Shown piece by piece: positions 10,553 to 23,126 of a stretch of 64,000 bases of DNA. The position numbers and the translations under genes were made by a program. The notes below the pieces were generated by a model, which was not told where the DNA came from, made no database searches, and saw only the letters and a list, made by a program, of their open reading frames with translations. The number at the start of each line of letters is the position of its first letter. Position 1 is the stretch's first letter. The DNA is from Sesamum alatum (lineage: Eukaryota; Streptophyta; Magnoliopsida; Lamiales; Pedaliaceae). Where the stretch lies: positions 13,715,193 to 13,779,192 of the forward strand of contig JACGWO010000010.1 of the NCBI GenBank assembly GCA_034509735.1, in the 5' to 3' direction.

Positions 10553-10965
10553 CTACTCAAAGCTTAAGTCCCAATAGTCTATTTCCCTCATCGCAACCGC
10601 CAGATCAGCAATTTCATTGTGAATGAAGTTCATGAAGTTCGCCTTTACTTTCATTTGGTGCTCATGGACTGACGAAGTTGGACTGACTTGGGCATCTTGA
10701 ACTACATCCTTTAACCCACAAAATGGGCAAAACCAATTTCCTTTCGGAACCTTAGCCAAAGGCGGTCTCAAACAGTACGTGTGATACTCTGCATCACATG
10801 TGTCACACAACAGGACCTTCTTATTGTTCTCATCGATGGCACACACTTTGCAGGACCCTTCACCCCAAGATGTTTCAGAAATTTCACTGGCTGCAACCGC
10901 AATGTTTCCTACATCTTCATTCCCTGCGTCATTGAAGGACTCTACCCGGTGGTCATTAACTAAAT
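10553..10965 (-). pseudogene. MBD9-like PHD-finger exon fragment
   Basis: The minus-strand frame contains a complete PHD finger: CKVC, then LLCDTCDAEYHTYC, then GNWFCPFC, giving the Cys4-His-Cys3 zinc pattern. Known PHD fingers of this class read histone H3 tails. The surrounding residues match methyl-CpG-binding-domain protein 9 (MBD9): 'WGEGSCKVC' before the finger, and 'LAVAMREIDYWDLS' after it, where MBD9 proteins have an 'MEEKDYWE' stretch. Only this exon-sized piece is present; the frame stops at 10553 and opens near 10965-10990. The remaining MBD9-like exons lie 4-6 kb away on the opposite strand (14769-16935), so this exon is inverted relative to its natural partners or comes from another copy. 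Confidence 0.75.
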
Positions 10966-10989
10966 TGTGGTAAAAAGGATAAGTTTTGA

Positions 10990-13900
10990 TATCTTGGTTT
11001 TATGTAATGGTTTCTGCAAAAAATTATATGACAAGGATGCGGTTGGGTGGTGCTGGAGTTCCAAATGAATCTGCTGGAGTGGGAGCTTGATATTGTTAGC
11101 TTTGTCTTGTTCCATCGGTTGCTTAGCTAAAGGAAGGAAAATTGAGGATTTGGCTTGCTAAGGTTTGTGTTTTTCTTCTTCCTTTTTTTTTTTTTTTTTG
11201 TCTCAGTACAATTTGATCGTGTTTAGATGCAATTGAAATTGACTTTACCTTACATAAATACTTATATAATAATTTTCTGCATGCAAAGGCCTCTAGTAGT
11301 TTTCGTTTTTTTCCATTGTAGTTTTGTCCTCACTCTGTATATTTGTCAAACTCGCTAAATGCTTTCTAGAACATACATCTGCTTCCAGAGATTCCTCTTT
11401 TATGAACTTATTGTATCATTTATTGCATTCATATCGTGTTGGTTTCACAAATTTTACTTAGTGTTAGGTCTACCAGAGTTGGAAATTTCATTTTCTGGTT
11501 TTTCTAACAAGTACTTTTGGAGGTGCAAGGCAAGTACTTAGATGATAAAATTGATGCGATGAGGGAAACAAAAAAAGAAAGCACCATAGTTTAGTAAGAT
11601 TTTTAATTATAAGTGGACAAATAATATTTCTATCAATTCGACTGTTTCTATCATCACACTCGTAGCTCCATCATGAACATAGCTCATACTTCCCTAAAAT
11701 TGTTGCATCTACAATGTTCTCTACGAGATCGTCTGATTTATCTATACTTATTTTCTCTCCTATTCTAGCAAATTGACTCGGCACATATATTATGTTCATA
11801 GAGTATGCTATTTCATCGCGCTTTACCAATGACATTCATGGATACTAAATTGTTATAGGCATTAGATATTATTTACTTTGTCAATAGAAAATCTGGCAGA
11901 GTTACAACACTTTAACTTAAGATCAATTTTGTGCATAAAAGTAACAAATGTAACTGAGAGAATTTGATATCCATTGTTCTCAATATATCTTCCGAAATAT
12001 GCCTTGTTTTGGTCATTTGTACATTTAATACTTGCTATATTTGTATTAATTTCGCAATGTATTTTCATTTTCCAAAATGAAACGGGTTTGGCTGCAATAT
12101 TGTAACGATTTTTTTTCTAAATAGAAATGTAAATAAATGTCTTTTTTTTGTTTTCAAAATTAAATGCCTAATCGACCATTTTCCTCCCAGTTGATCAAAG
12201 TTTTGCAATTTACTCATCCAATCTCATTCACCTATGGTAACCATTTCTCTCTCCAAAATTTCCAAGAGCAACTAATGACAAAATTTTGCATTGAAAAGGT
12301 GAACATTGCAACTGACTAAAGTATACTTGGATATAAGAATCTCATACATTTAAGTTGAAGTTTGAGCTCTGAAGAAACTAGGTCATGTGAGTTGCCTTTA
12401 AAGGCACTTTATAAGTTTGTTGTATGGAATTTTTTTGAGGGATTTTAACTTTTAAGTCTGAATTGTAAATGGAGCTCATTTTTTATTATTTCTAAAATGT
12501 CTTTTCGAGAATGGGTAGAAGAGAATCAATTTTTTGAGATCACTTACCATGCTTTCTAAAGTATTATTCAGAAGTGATTTATGTATTGACTATTGAGGTC
12601 AATTATGTGGTTTCTTGAATTTTCTATTTATTTGATACCTAGTGTGTAAAATGTTATTATGGTGATATCTGTTTGTGTTTTCAAGCTATTAATCATGCCA
12701 GAGTATCCTAAGCAAGTTGAGTAAAGGTGGGCCAAACTCGGTATGCTTTCTTGACTGTTCTAGTGAAATGGGTCAACTGCATTCGTGCTGAACTTTGCTT
12801 TAAAATGATTTAATTAATTAGATAGGTACTTTTGGGTTGGGGTTGGTCAAAAAATGAATTTTGATATAGTAATGGACGTGGTTTATGTCAAACATATGCC
12901 CTTTGTATGGCAATTTTATTTTGATTTTGAATGAGCATAACCCAATATCTTGAAAGTGCTACATGGCCTCGAAAAGGTAGGTGGTTGCATTCAGTTCATT
13001 TTACGGGCATTTTAGATCAAATTTGTTACAGCTGAGACTGCCTAGGTTCCTCTGGTATTTTCAATTCCCCCTTCTATTGTCAAATTGGAGAACAAATTTC
13101 TTATTTGAACGACTATCTATGCTTGGTAGAAATGGTACAATGAATACGCCCATTTGGGTAAATATTTGAAATGGTTCGAACTAGTTGGCATTGGGTGGAG
13201 AATTAATGATATAGTTTGTTTAAGGTTTTGTAAAGAATGAAAGTATGTTTCCTTTATGGTTGCATATGAGCTTAGGACAAATAAAAATTATAATCCATAA
13301 GTAGGCTGGGTGTAGCTACAGAATTTTGTATTTGATCTTTCCATATATTATAGCCTTCAAACAATACCCTAAGAGGCCCCATCTACTTTGTGTTATGGGT
13401 TAACTATGTGATATGATAAACCAGAATTAAATGTACGATAAAAAATCTCCGGGATTAACTGTAATAAGTTAACTTAGGCTATTATAGTGATTAGACCCGG
13501 GCCCAATGTTGAAGCATGGGCAAACGGCCGGTTCGCCTGGGATTGGGCTGGTTATCCAGCCCTATTTAGGTAAGTAAACGAGGCCAAATATTCAACCAGT
13601 TTATCCTAGGGTTTGCGGTTTGACTAAGGATATTACTTTAATGTCCCTCTCTCTCTCTGCATCGAGGAAGATTTCAGTAATAGTGAATTTTATTATGCCC
13701 TTGGGCGGCCTACAAAAGGCAAAGAGGTTTTGGGTGAGGCATCAATTTTTTCATTTTCCTCCTTTCCATCCTCTCATCATCTAGCCCGACTGTTGGTCTC
13801 CTGTAAACTTGAAGTCTGTAAACTATTAGTACTTTGAGGGCTGCATTCGCACCTAGAGAGATTATTGGAAATTTGTCCTATAGGCAAGTGTGATTCTTGC

Positions 13901-14768
13901 CCTGTGAGATCCATATCTTGTATTTGAATTCAATTGGTTATGTAAAATCTGTTTCTTCTTTATAAGATGTAGTAACTGGCTATTTGGTCTAGATTTGGTT
14001 ATTTATGCTTAACTGAAGTATGTGTGCTGTCTAGATCTTGTTATATCTAAGTTCTGTATCAGATCTATGGATATCATGTTGCTAGATGCCATTTTATATA
14101 AAAAGGTTGCAAATTTTAGACCGAATGAGCTTTTTGGATGTAACAGGAAAAATGATTGATAGCCCTTGAAGAGCGTTAGACATTTCTACGGTTTAAAGTT
14201 GCATAAAACGTTTTGCTGGTACAGCATATATGGTAAAGAATTGTTGTTAGGTAATGACAAAATTTCTTTTTGACCAAAATGTTTGAATTTTTGGTGAGAT
14301 CATTAGCTTGTATGAATTCCTATTGATATTTATATTTGTCGTTTGATTCTGCATCTGCTTTTTGTGAATGATTACTGGATAAGGTAGTAAACTATTGTTT
14401 CATGTTTTTTCATGACTGATTTTTATTTTGGCCATTGGCTGGTGCTCCTTCCAAATGCTCCCTCCAATTGATCATATTATATTTCCTTTTGGCTGTTGAT
14501 ATATTCATGCAATTTCAATGGTTATTATTTTTCAATTTTGAGGAGTTAGATAATTAATTCATGCCTGTACATTTATTCTTGGAAAAACATTCTAGGTGAT
14601 TAATTCAATTGCTTTTCTATGTTTTGTTTCTCAGGGATAAATCTGCAATTGTTGCATCTGGAGAGTGGATTTTGCTTCAAGATTATTCAATCACTTGAAT
14701 TGGGTTTCACATTCTTTGTGTCATTTTCTTAGGTTAATTAGTGTTCCAAGCCTAAATATTTGCACGTA
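10990..14768. other. Intergenic or intron-like DNA without recognised genes
   Basis: AT-rich sequence with short T-runs, for example at 11184-11200. A more GC-balanced stretch near 13490-13960 includes a CT run and a 'ctacaaaaggc' site, and resembles a promoter-leader or LTR piece, but I could not tie it to a family. No domain was recognised in any frame. Confidence 0.5.
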
Positions 14769-16935
14769 ATGGAAGCCCAGAGAAAAGATGAAAGTCAGAT
14801 AATTGATGATCTTGGAGGAAAGCAACATTTACTCCTTGGAAAGCCTGTTAGCTTCGAGTTAACTCCATTTTTGGGCGATATTCTTCAAGTAAGTTATCCA
14901 TTGCGTACAGAAGTCTGTTATCATGTATGATTGTGAACATGAATTGATATTAGTTTCCTTGCCTCCAATTTCTTTTTTTCTTTTATGCAGTCATGGAACT
15001 TCTTGTGGCGTTTTCGTGAAGTGTTGGGCTTTAGTAAAGGTTTTTCATTTGAAGAACTTACTGCAGAACTTAATGGATCATTATTTGATGGGTTATTTGA
15101 AACTCACATCTTGATGTTGCAAGTCCTAATAAGTGAGTCCCTGATGAAATTTGAGAATGGTAGCAAAAAGAATGTGGAGTGCTTGGCTATGGCCAAAAGG
15201 ACTGAGATGAATGTGCCTCATCTCAATGACTTGGCCAGAATTGGCTAGGAGGTATGCTTTGGCCATCTTGGTTGCTGACTCTGAGTCGGTCAAGGTTCGT
15301 AAAGATATGGATATTTTTCGTTGCTTCCATGGTGATGGTGGGCCAAGATGCGGAGCATTAACTGGAGTTGTTGGACTGGAAGCAGATGCATGGGTGAGCT
15401 ATGGTTTTGAATCTTATTTGCTTGTTTCTGAATTTCTGAAAGGAACTTACTCTTTCTTTCTGTTTGGAGTTGATTCTACCTTTCTTACTAGCATTCTACT
15501 CAACATACTTTTGTTTTATAATTCCTTTCCAAGGAGTTTATTGTTTATGTTCATATAGGCAATCAATAAAAGAATGAGGTGTTCAATGGTTGTCCTTTTC
15601 CGTTGGGTTGGCTCATAGAAAAAGCAGTTGATAGTTTAACTAAACCTCACATCCATCATAGTTTATGCTGTTGAATTCTTGTGTATCTTGCTTAAAATCT
15701 AGCAATGGTGTTGCCAAGAGCTTTAAGTTGTAGATTTTTCAGATTCATAGACTGAATTCCTAATGAAAGCAAGCATCTCATGCCTCAAGTGTAGTGCAAT
15801 AGTTTGCAATTGCAGCACGATTCAATTGTAATTTATTCTAATTATCACTTTCATGTAATATATTTATTCTGTCTTCAAATATCTTGGAATTTTCATCAGG
15901 TGTTTATTATGGATATTTACATGTTTAAAGTAATTTTTTTATCTTTTTCATATTTTTCTACTTAATATAATATAATTTGTTTGCATAATTATTGTTGCGA
16001 CTTCTATCGTTATCTTTATTGTTGTTGTTAGTAGTAGTAGTAGTTGTAAACAAGTTGTTATTTACTACTACTACTAGTACTACTACTACTACTAGTAGTA
16101 GTAGTGTTACTCTTCTCTTTACAGTTTTGTGCAATTTTGATTGTATCATGACGAGACGTGTTGAAGGGTTATACTTGTGTTCTTATTTTTTATTCTTCTG
16201 CCTCTCTCTATTCAGTTGCTGGTAGCAGCCATCAATAAAATATATGGTTCTCTTTACGATGATAATGAGAGGCTGGTCGTGGATGACTTGGATTCTGACA
16301 AGGAAACTATGACTCGGATCGTGGTGAATGAAGAGGTTCCAAGTTGGGTTTGAGAATTGGAGCCTATCAAAAAGTTGAAGACAAATGTTGGGTCTAAAAT
16401 GAGAAATTGTATTAATAATTCATTGGCAAAGTCGCCACCAGAATGGGCGAGAGAGGTCTTGGATAATTCAATCAGTAAAGAAGTTTACAAGGCCAATGCT
16501 TCAGGCCCTGCTAAGGTAATACTTATCTACTGTCCAACATGTCTTGTACGGGTTGATGCATTGTTCTTTCACAAAATGTGTGTGTTCTAATGTATCTTTT
16601 CCTTCCAGAAACTTGCTCTCAGTGTTGTTGCACAGTTTCGCAGTATGCAGCCAAACCTTGCCATCATGAAAAATAGAAAGGACTTTTTTGCTATTAACAA
16701 CACTGTTATGAAACAATGTCGTTTTGTGTTGCGTCAAGCAGCTCTGGCGAAGGAAACAAAGAACTTTTGCACCTTGATTCAAGAGCGTTTTGTCAAGCAT
16801 GGTAATCGTGAAGTAGGGATTCTTGGATCTCCAGCTATAGTATCAAGTCTTTTGAATTTTAGGATGATTGATATGAGATTGGCTGCTGGTGCTTACTGCG
16901 GGTCACATGAAGCTTTTGCTGAGGAAGTACAAGAG
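14769..16935 (+). pseudogene. MBD9-like gene fragment (four exons, disabled)
   Basis: Four exon-like blocks with GT/AG borders match the middle of methyl-CpG-binding-domain protein 9, a nuclear chromatin regulator. They are 14769-14888 (GKPVSFELTPFLGDILQ), 14991-15393 (WNFLWRFREVLGF, DDT-like region), 16216-16515 (LEPIKKLKTNVGSK, SISKEVYKANASGP) and 16609-16935 (ILGSPAIVSSLLNFRMIDMR, LAAGAY, bromodomain-like region). Damage: in the second block the frame shifts near 15228-15240, where LNDL gives way to WPELARRY, possibly a 5-base deletion. In the third block an in-frame TGA lies at 16351-16353 just before ELEPIKK. The upstream FYR and MBD parts and the downstream exons are not seen, and a PHD exon of the same gene type lies inverted at 10553-10965. 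It could produce only truncated products. Confidence 0.85.
16020..16104. repeat. GTA/TAC trinucleotide repeat with inverted halves
   Basis: Runs of gta/tag, then tac/act, then tag again lie in the intron between the second and third MBD9-like blocks. The halves are mutually complementary and could form a hairpin. Confidence 0.85.
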
Positions 16936-17689
16936 GTTTGTTTGTTTTTTTATTTTTTTTCAATATGTTTTGTTGTACGTGGTCTGCATGTATATGGATT
17001 TACTGTATATCTGTCATGTGATGCATTACAATTGGTGCGTTTATGTGCTAAGTTCTTGGAACTTGTTAATCGCATTTGCATTTGTTGTATTGCGTGATGC
17101 TTAACATGTTAGATGTTACTCTTCTTGCATAAGTAATTCTTATGAGAAGTTGATTGCTTCATGCTTAACCTGTTAGGTATTAATTTCTTTAATATGTAGG
17201 AATGCGAATGTTTACTTTCTGTTTGCCGTGAAGTCTGCATCTATCTCATATGCCGTCTCTGTGGTTTATCTTTGGTACAATCTCTCTTCATGCTTTTGCT
17301 GGTTAGAATTGTATCTTTTGGTGTGTAAAAGTTTATGGTTATAGCTAAATATTTGAACTTGTTCACATTGGCTATAGCAGAAAGATACATTTTTAGTACA
17401 ACCTGTCACAGTTTCTGGAACAAGAAAACTTCCATTCTGTCTTTATTATTCTTCTCATTTGCTTACCCGTGTAGTTATCTTGTACTAAAGCTTCAGGTGA
17501 TGATCTGGGATATAGTTCATTGGAAAATAATTTATATCCATCTGGAATTTTAAATATAAATAGTTTCAATCATCTAACAAAGAAAATCTTAAGTTTCACC
17601 TTAATTCCGTGTGTCCTTGCTTGCATGTCAGTTTTTTGTTTGTGATCAATTTGTCATCTACACACTAAAGGAGTCTATTTGTAATGAAT
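16936..17689. other. No recognisable gene
   Basis: AT-rich DNA after the last MBD9-like block. No further MBD9 exon is recognisable before the copia relic begins near 17690. Confidence 0.5.
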
Positions 17690-20515
17690 ACTTGTGATCA
17701 ATATCTTTCTTTATAACCCCCTTATCTTCTACTCCTAAAGTAGAGAATATTGTCTCATTAAAATGACAATCTAAGTACCTACCAATAAATTGATCACCGG
17801 TCATTCGTTCAAGGTACTAAATAATTGATAGAGACTCAAACCTAATATAAATTCTCAGTCTCCTTTATGGCCCCATGTTAGTTTGTTGAGGAGGAGGTAG
17901 GACGTACACCGTGCAACCAAATATTTTTAAGGGTAAATTACATCTATCTCCCTTGAAGTTTGGCATGATTACAAATACCCCCTCCTTGTTTGAAAAATTA
18001 CAAATACCCCCCTAAAGTTTGTAATCGTCTAACAAATAACCCATTTTCATCCATTTTTATGGGTAAACTGACCAAAATTCCCTTATTCATTTTATTTATT
18101 TTTTTATAATTCTTTGAATTTTTTTTGGTCTACAATGCTCAGGGAGAGGTTCTTAAATTTTTTACACAGAGAAGTTAATAATGCAATTTGCCTCGACTGA
18201 TTTTTCTATAATTTAACAAAAAAAAATTAAGGGCAAAATGGTCAATTTTGGGCCTTTGGTTGAAAATTACAAACCTCAGGGGGTATTTGTAATTTTTCAA
18301 AACAATAAGGGGGTATTTGTAATTATACCAAACCTCAGGAGAGGTAGATGTAATTTACCCTATTTTTAAATAAGAAGTATTTGGTTCTCTTCTGGAGACC
18401 AATTGCAGTGGGAAAAATTTATGGTAAGTGGTGGGTCTAAGTCGAATTAAACCCGCTGCATGCAAAATTGCATGACCCCATGCCGATGAAGGCAATTTCG
18501 ACCTCATCAGCAATGGTCTAGCTATTAGTTGTAACCGCTTAATTAAAGACTCTGCCAGGCTATTTGGGTATGTACATGAGCAACTGGATGGTCCATAGTT
18601 ATCCTAATGGATTGACAATAATCATTGAAGGATTTAGAAGTAAATTCCTCCATATTATCTAACCTGATTCTTTTTAATAGGATAATCAGGAAAAATGAGC
18701 TCTCAATTTAATAATTTGAGCTAAAAGTCTTGCAAATGCAACATTCCGTGTTGATAGCAAGCTTACATGTGACCAACATGTTGATGCGTCAATCAACACC
18801 ATAACGTATTTAAATGGTCCACATGATGGTGTTATGGGTCCGCATATGTCTCCTTGAATTCATTCAAGAAACATGGGGGATTCTAAATTCCACTTTCGTC
18901 ATAGATGGCTTTGTAATTAATTTCCCAAGAGAACAAGCCGAACATGTAAAATCACTTCTAACAGGGAACTTCAGGTCCTTCAGTAGGTGTCCATGTGAAT
19001 TTTCAATGATCCTATTCATCATTGTTTTACCTGGATGGCCAAGTCTATCATGCTACAAAGTAAAAATACTTTGATCGACTAACGTCGGGTCAGTGATACT
19101 ATATGTTTCAATGGAGCTTATCATTGTGCCATATAAATCAGGTATATATATTCTCGTTCTTTCTAAGACTTGCTTTTGGCCAGTCTTAAATGATGTAAGT
19201 TATAGATATTTGATACCATCCTTATTCATGGTTTCAATATGAAACCATTTTGTCAAATATCCTTGAAACTCAATAGGTTCCTTTTTGATTTACTAGAATA
19301 TAATGCATCATTTATATGCAATCTTGTTCCTTCAGGTCATAAGATAGTAGCCCTTCTGGAGCCTTCAATAAGATTACTAACGCCTGAAATAGTATTCACA
19401 CTGATTTTTGTCATTAACAAGTTTGAAAAAGTTTCTTGTTTCTTAGAATCGTATGCGTAGTGACACTATCAACAACACAATGCTCCTTGTCATTAAGATT
19501 CTTAATGACTTGATCTATTCTATATAAGGCAAATAACATATAGTAAGTGAAGGAAAAATTTCATTCAAGAAACATAAAAGCATTACAATGATGAAAAGAA
19601 ATACTCAAATATGCTAAAGTAAAAACATTACTGAATAATGAAAACGTGCAGATAACACATGCATATCTAATCAATAATCATGTTGAAATTCTCAGGAATG
19701 TCACCAAACTTCAGGGGAAGCCAGAGAGATCCTTATCATCATTTTCAAAATATTGAAAAAAATCCGATGCATTTATGTGAGTATTGCCTAAGATTCTAAC
19801 CTCAGCAAGGTTAGTCTCAACTTATTTACCCTGTGCTTTCAAAGAAGCCTGGTACAATTTAACTAGGTGTTGCATCGTACGACAGGTACTGGACCAATGT
19901 CCAAACATTCCACATCTATGGCAAAATATCTCCATTTATAGTTTTCTCTTGTTGATTCTTTGCCTTGTTCTCATTGTTCTTCTGAATATTCGGGATTAAT
20001 CCATGTATGAATATGTCCACGACCACGTCCATATGAATGGTTGCGTGGTGAGATATGGCATCAACCATGCCCCTTTCTCGAAGAAGTAATATTTGCTTCA
20101 GGAAATGCAACTACATTTTCAGGGAGTGGTTTGGAACCAGTGGGTTGTGCCTGATGGTTATTCAACAAAAGTTGATTATTTTCTTCTACAACAAGTAGGC
20201 ATGAAATCAACTCTTAGTAGGTTTTGAACCCACGTTCCCTGTACTTCTGTTGGAGAACAACCTTTGATGCATGAAAGGAAGAAAATGTTTTTTTTCTAAC
20301 ATTTGTTCATCTGTTACGTCTTCTCCACATAATCTCAGTTTTGATACTATTCGAAACATCTCATAATTGTATTCAACGACTGTCTTGAAATCTTGCAATC
20401 TCAATTTATCCACTCATATCTTGCACGTGGTAGTATTACAGTTTTTTGATTGTCAAATCGGTCCTTTAAACTCTTCCAGAGTTCAAAAGGACTTTTAACT
20501 GTCAGATATTGAGAC
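17690..20515 (-). pseudogene. Ty1/copia relic (gag to integrase), split by a MITE
   Basis: Read on the minus strand: gag (20207-20515, LWKSLKDRFDN, RLQDFKTVVEYNYEMF), a zinc-knuckle-like stretch near 19910, and integrase (18370-18720, with RIRLDNMEEFTSKSFNDYC and HPVAHVHTQ). The post-integrase region YLKIFGCTVYVLPPPQQTN follows, with the codons on both sides of the MITE at 17931-18360. It ends near 17690 (HFNETIFSTLG), before RT. Stops and frameshifts are frequent. The start of gag is missing, because the frame runs directly into a CACTA transposase at about 20515. Confidence 0.8.
17931..18360. mobile_element. Mutator-type MITE with perfect 9-bp target duplication
   Basis: A 430-bp non-coding element starts GGGTAAATTACATCTA and ends TAGATGTAATTTACCC. 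Inverted arms continue inward with acaaatacccc and ggggtatttgt blocks. The flanks carry a perfect 9-bp direct repeat TATTTTTAA (17922-17930 and 18361-18369), the size typical of Mutator elements. Removing the element and one repeat restores an open copia integrase frame (YLKIFGC) across the site, which proves the insertion boundaries. This is the reference copy for the other family members in the window. Confidence 0.93.
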
Positions 20516-21110
20516 TTCAAGCAATTGTTTACACAAGAATCAATTTTTTCATAACAAAGACAAAATCTACCTAGGTATTTTTTGGTCGTGTAGAAGTTAT
20601 CTGGTAACTTTTCAACTTCAGGCAACATGCTTTTGACTGCTAACACAAGTCGATCATAGCAAGCTTCAGCTAAATTGTACTCTGATTTGATATTTAATAA
20701 TTGGGCCACAGCAGAGAGTTTCATGTGATTTTTAAAACCATCCCATAATGTTTCATCAACATCTTTCAATAAGTTAAATAACTTTTGTGCTTCTGGATTG
20801 GGCTGTTGTTCATCACACATTGAGTTTGAGATAAACTAGGGCTTATTACATCCATCACCATTGCTCTGTAACGTGATGTTTCTACATTCAAAGCGCTTGA
20901 AGAAACCCCTCCCCCCCAACATCATCTCTTGTATTCAAGGATTCACCATGTGCATACCAGATCTTATAACCTCGAGTAAATCCATTTTTTACTGTGTAAA
21001 TGGGCATCACTCAAATTCAAAAACTTCACATTTAGAGCATGGACATTTGATTTGTCTATGATTCACAAATTTCAGGTTATTAAAGGCAAAGTTCAAGAAC
21101 TCCTAATCAA
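20516..21110 (-). pseudogene. CACTA (En/Spm) TNP2-type transposase relic
   Basis: Minus strand. The N-terminal transposase-associated region is seen at about 20920-21070 (IRCPCSKC and, in shifted frame, GFTRGYKIWYAHGES). A middle part follows at 20516-20820 (PNPEAQKLFNLLKDVDETLW, LSAVAQLLNIKSEYN, CYEKIDSCVNNC). These match plant TNP2 transposases. At about residue 100 of the lower frame the sequence changes without a stop into copia gag (QYLTVKSPFELWKSLKDRFD), giving a fused 139-codon frame at 20401-20820. The DDE catalytic core is absent. Confidence 0.8.
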
Positions 21111-22033
21111 CCCTTGTTACAAATTCATCTAAAAGAAAAACCAATATCATCCAAGCGCCTCCACATCCAACTACGACCAATATTCACTATTCTGCATTTT
21201 TTTTTCAATTTTAGATATACATTTACTTAATAGATATAATTTAGCTAGTTATGAAGAAACTAAAATTGGTATTTATTCTAAATGTACAGCCAATTTTCTG
21301 TTGTGATATACACAATCTATTTTCTAGTGTGAAAATTTTGCTGAAAGTTTCTGCACAGTTATTTTTCTACTGTTGTGCTAAAATTTTTTATGTACAGCCG
21401 AAAATGTTCTGCTACTCACTGGAAGTTTCTGCAACAACTTTGGATAAATTTTCAGCACAACTACAACAACATAGTGTGGGGTAGTGCAACATAATTGTAG
21501 TTGCACTATAATTAGATGCATGAAAATCAATTAATTGCAATGTGAGAACCTAAATAGCCTGGGGGGAATTAGACAATTAATAAATATGCAGTCACACATT
21601 ATTAGCTGCTTTAGTAGTGATCGAATAGTTAGTTTTGACAACAAGAACTTCATCTATCCTCCAATAATTTTATCCATAAAAGTTTAGATTCTAAATACAA
21701 TTGTAGAGAAATGTCAAAATTAAAAAAAAGATTCCCTATGAACAAGGAAACATGGAAGCATAGCATACACAAAGAAAGGTAGAAATTATCAAATAAAAGC
21801 ACAAAGAAAAAATATTTAAATAATACAAAAATAAAAACATATGATTAGCTATAAGCATACCAGTAGATGCTGCAGGTCACCAATAATATCCAAAGTTGGT
21901 CCTATAGAATTGTATGTGACTCGGGCTTGGTGAAGCTGGTCAATTAGTGAAATGTCACCCTAAAAAGGAGGAATAATGGATGAGGAAATGACCTTGAGAT
22001 AAAATTATCGAGTACCAAAGCACATGAAAAGGA
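21111..22033. other. No recognisable gene
   Basis: AT-rich DNA between the CACTA relic and the copia element. A cluster of short related motifs (gcacaactac, ctgcacag, gttgtgct) lies around 21340-21510. No domain was recognised. Confidence 0.5.
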
Positions 22034-22330
22034 TGTTGAAAAGTGTAATTTGCAATTCCCAAAGTACTATGCATGCATATGACTCCTCAAGATTATCAAG
22101 GTCAAATTTTTTATGCATAGGAAATTGATATTCTATCCATAGGAAAGTGTTAGTCAAATATTTATCAATGGGAAAATGTTACTAATTTACTGTTTGCTCT
22201 CCTATATAAAAGGTTGTAATCTTGATGTTGCGGTCATGGAAAATATGAATGAAAAATCTTTATACTACTAGAGTTCTCCAATATTTCAATACTTTTTTCC
22301 TTCTCAAAAATCTCCTCCATATTCCCAACA
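22034..22330 (+). repeat. 5' LTR of the copia element
   Basis: It starts TGTTGAAAAGTG and ends TTCCCAACA. It contains a 'ctcctatataaaaggttgt' TATA region near 22200, followed by the transcript leader. Confidence 0.92.
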
Positions 22331-22336
22331 TATTTG

Positions 22337-22348
22337 TGGTATTAGAGC
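22337..22348 (+). other. Primer binding site (initiator tRNA-Met type)
   Basis: TGGTATTAGAGC lies six bases inside the 5' LTR and differs by one base from the usual TGGTATCAGAGC complementary to the 3' end of initiator methionine tRNA. Confidence 0.85.
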
Positions 22349-23126
22349 TACCCTTGGTTCTGATTACTCCATTTTATCTCTATGGCATCTTCAAGCAACA
22401 CCCTACCAAAAAGAAAAAGAAAAAAAAGGAGAAGAAGAAAACCATGTGATGAAATTTGAGCAGCATACCATTGTGAAAAAGTTGGCATTTTCCCTAGAAC
22501 GAAAAGGGAATCAATTTCTAGAAGGCGACCGGACACTGTGTACGCTGTCTAAATTTTCTCAACGAAAAATGTCTGCAAAACAAGGAAAGAAAAGCGCAGA
22601 TTCCACTATTGCTTTTTTGATTTTAATAAGAATATAGGGGATGGACGATGAATTTTCCATTAAAGGAACCCTCACCTGACTTGGAAATTCATTTTTTTAT
22701 TTTCAAAACTATACTACCACCAATCACGACTTTTTAAATTTGATGCAGTCGTTGCTCTATTTTACCTCAAAATTATTGTTTCTTTTCCTTTCCTTCCAAA
22801 TCCAGTTTTCATTTCTTTTTTTTTTTTTCAATAAATACTTCTTTTATTTCAAATACTTTCTCACTTGAATCAGTAATACCATATTGCTAATTTTTATTAA
22901 CTGTTTTTAATATAATATTAGAGAAAAATGTGTTTGGTCTGGTACCTCCAAATCCCACATACCTAAGAAAGTCTATGACTGAATATGCCCACGGGAAAAA
23001 GAAGCCCAAGGACTCAAAGCTAGAAAGGGTAGTCTTGTTTTTTCATAGTCCTGTCTAAATAAAGACAATATCATACTTTGGAGGGATTTACTTCTCATAC
23101 TTTGGAGGAAGTAGCCGGATTTACAA

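Noticed and set aside
13490..13960. Possible promoter and first exon or LTR
   Set aside because: Only general features (CT run, TATA-like site); no matching repeat or coding region to support either reading.
16020..16104. Possible repeated coding domain (poly-Leu/Val or poly-Asn frames)
   Set aside because: Pure trinucleotide microsatellite inside an intron.
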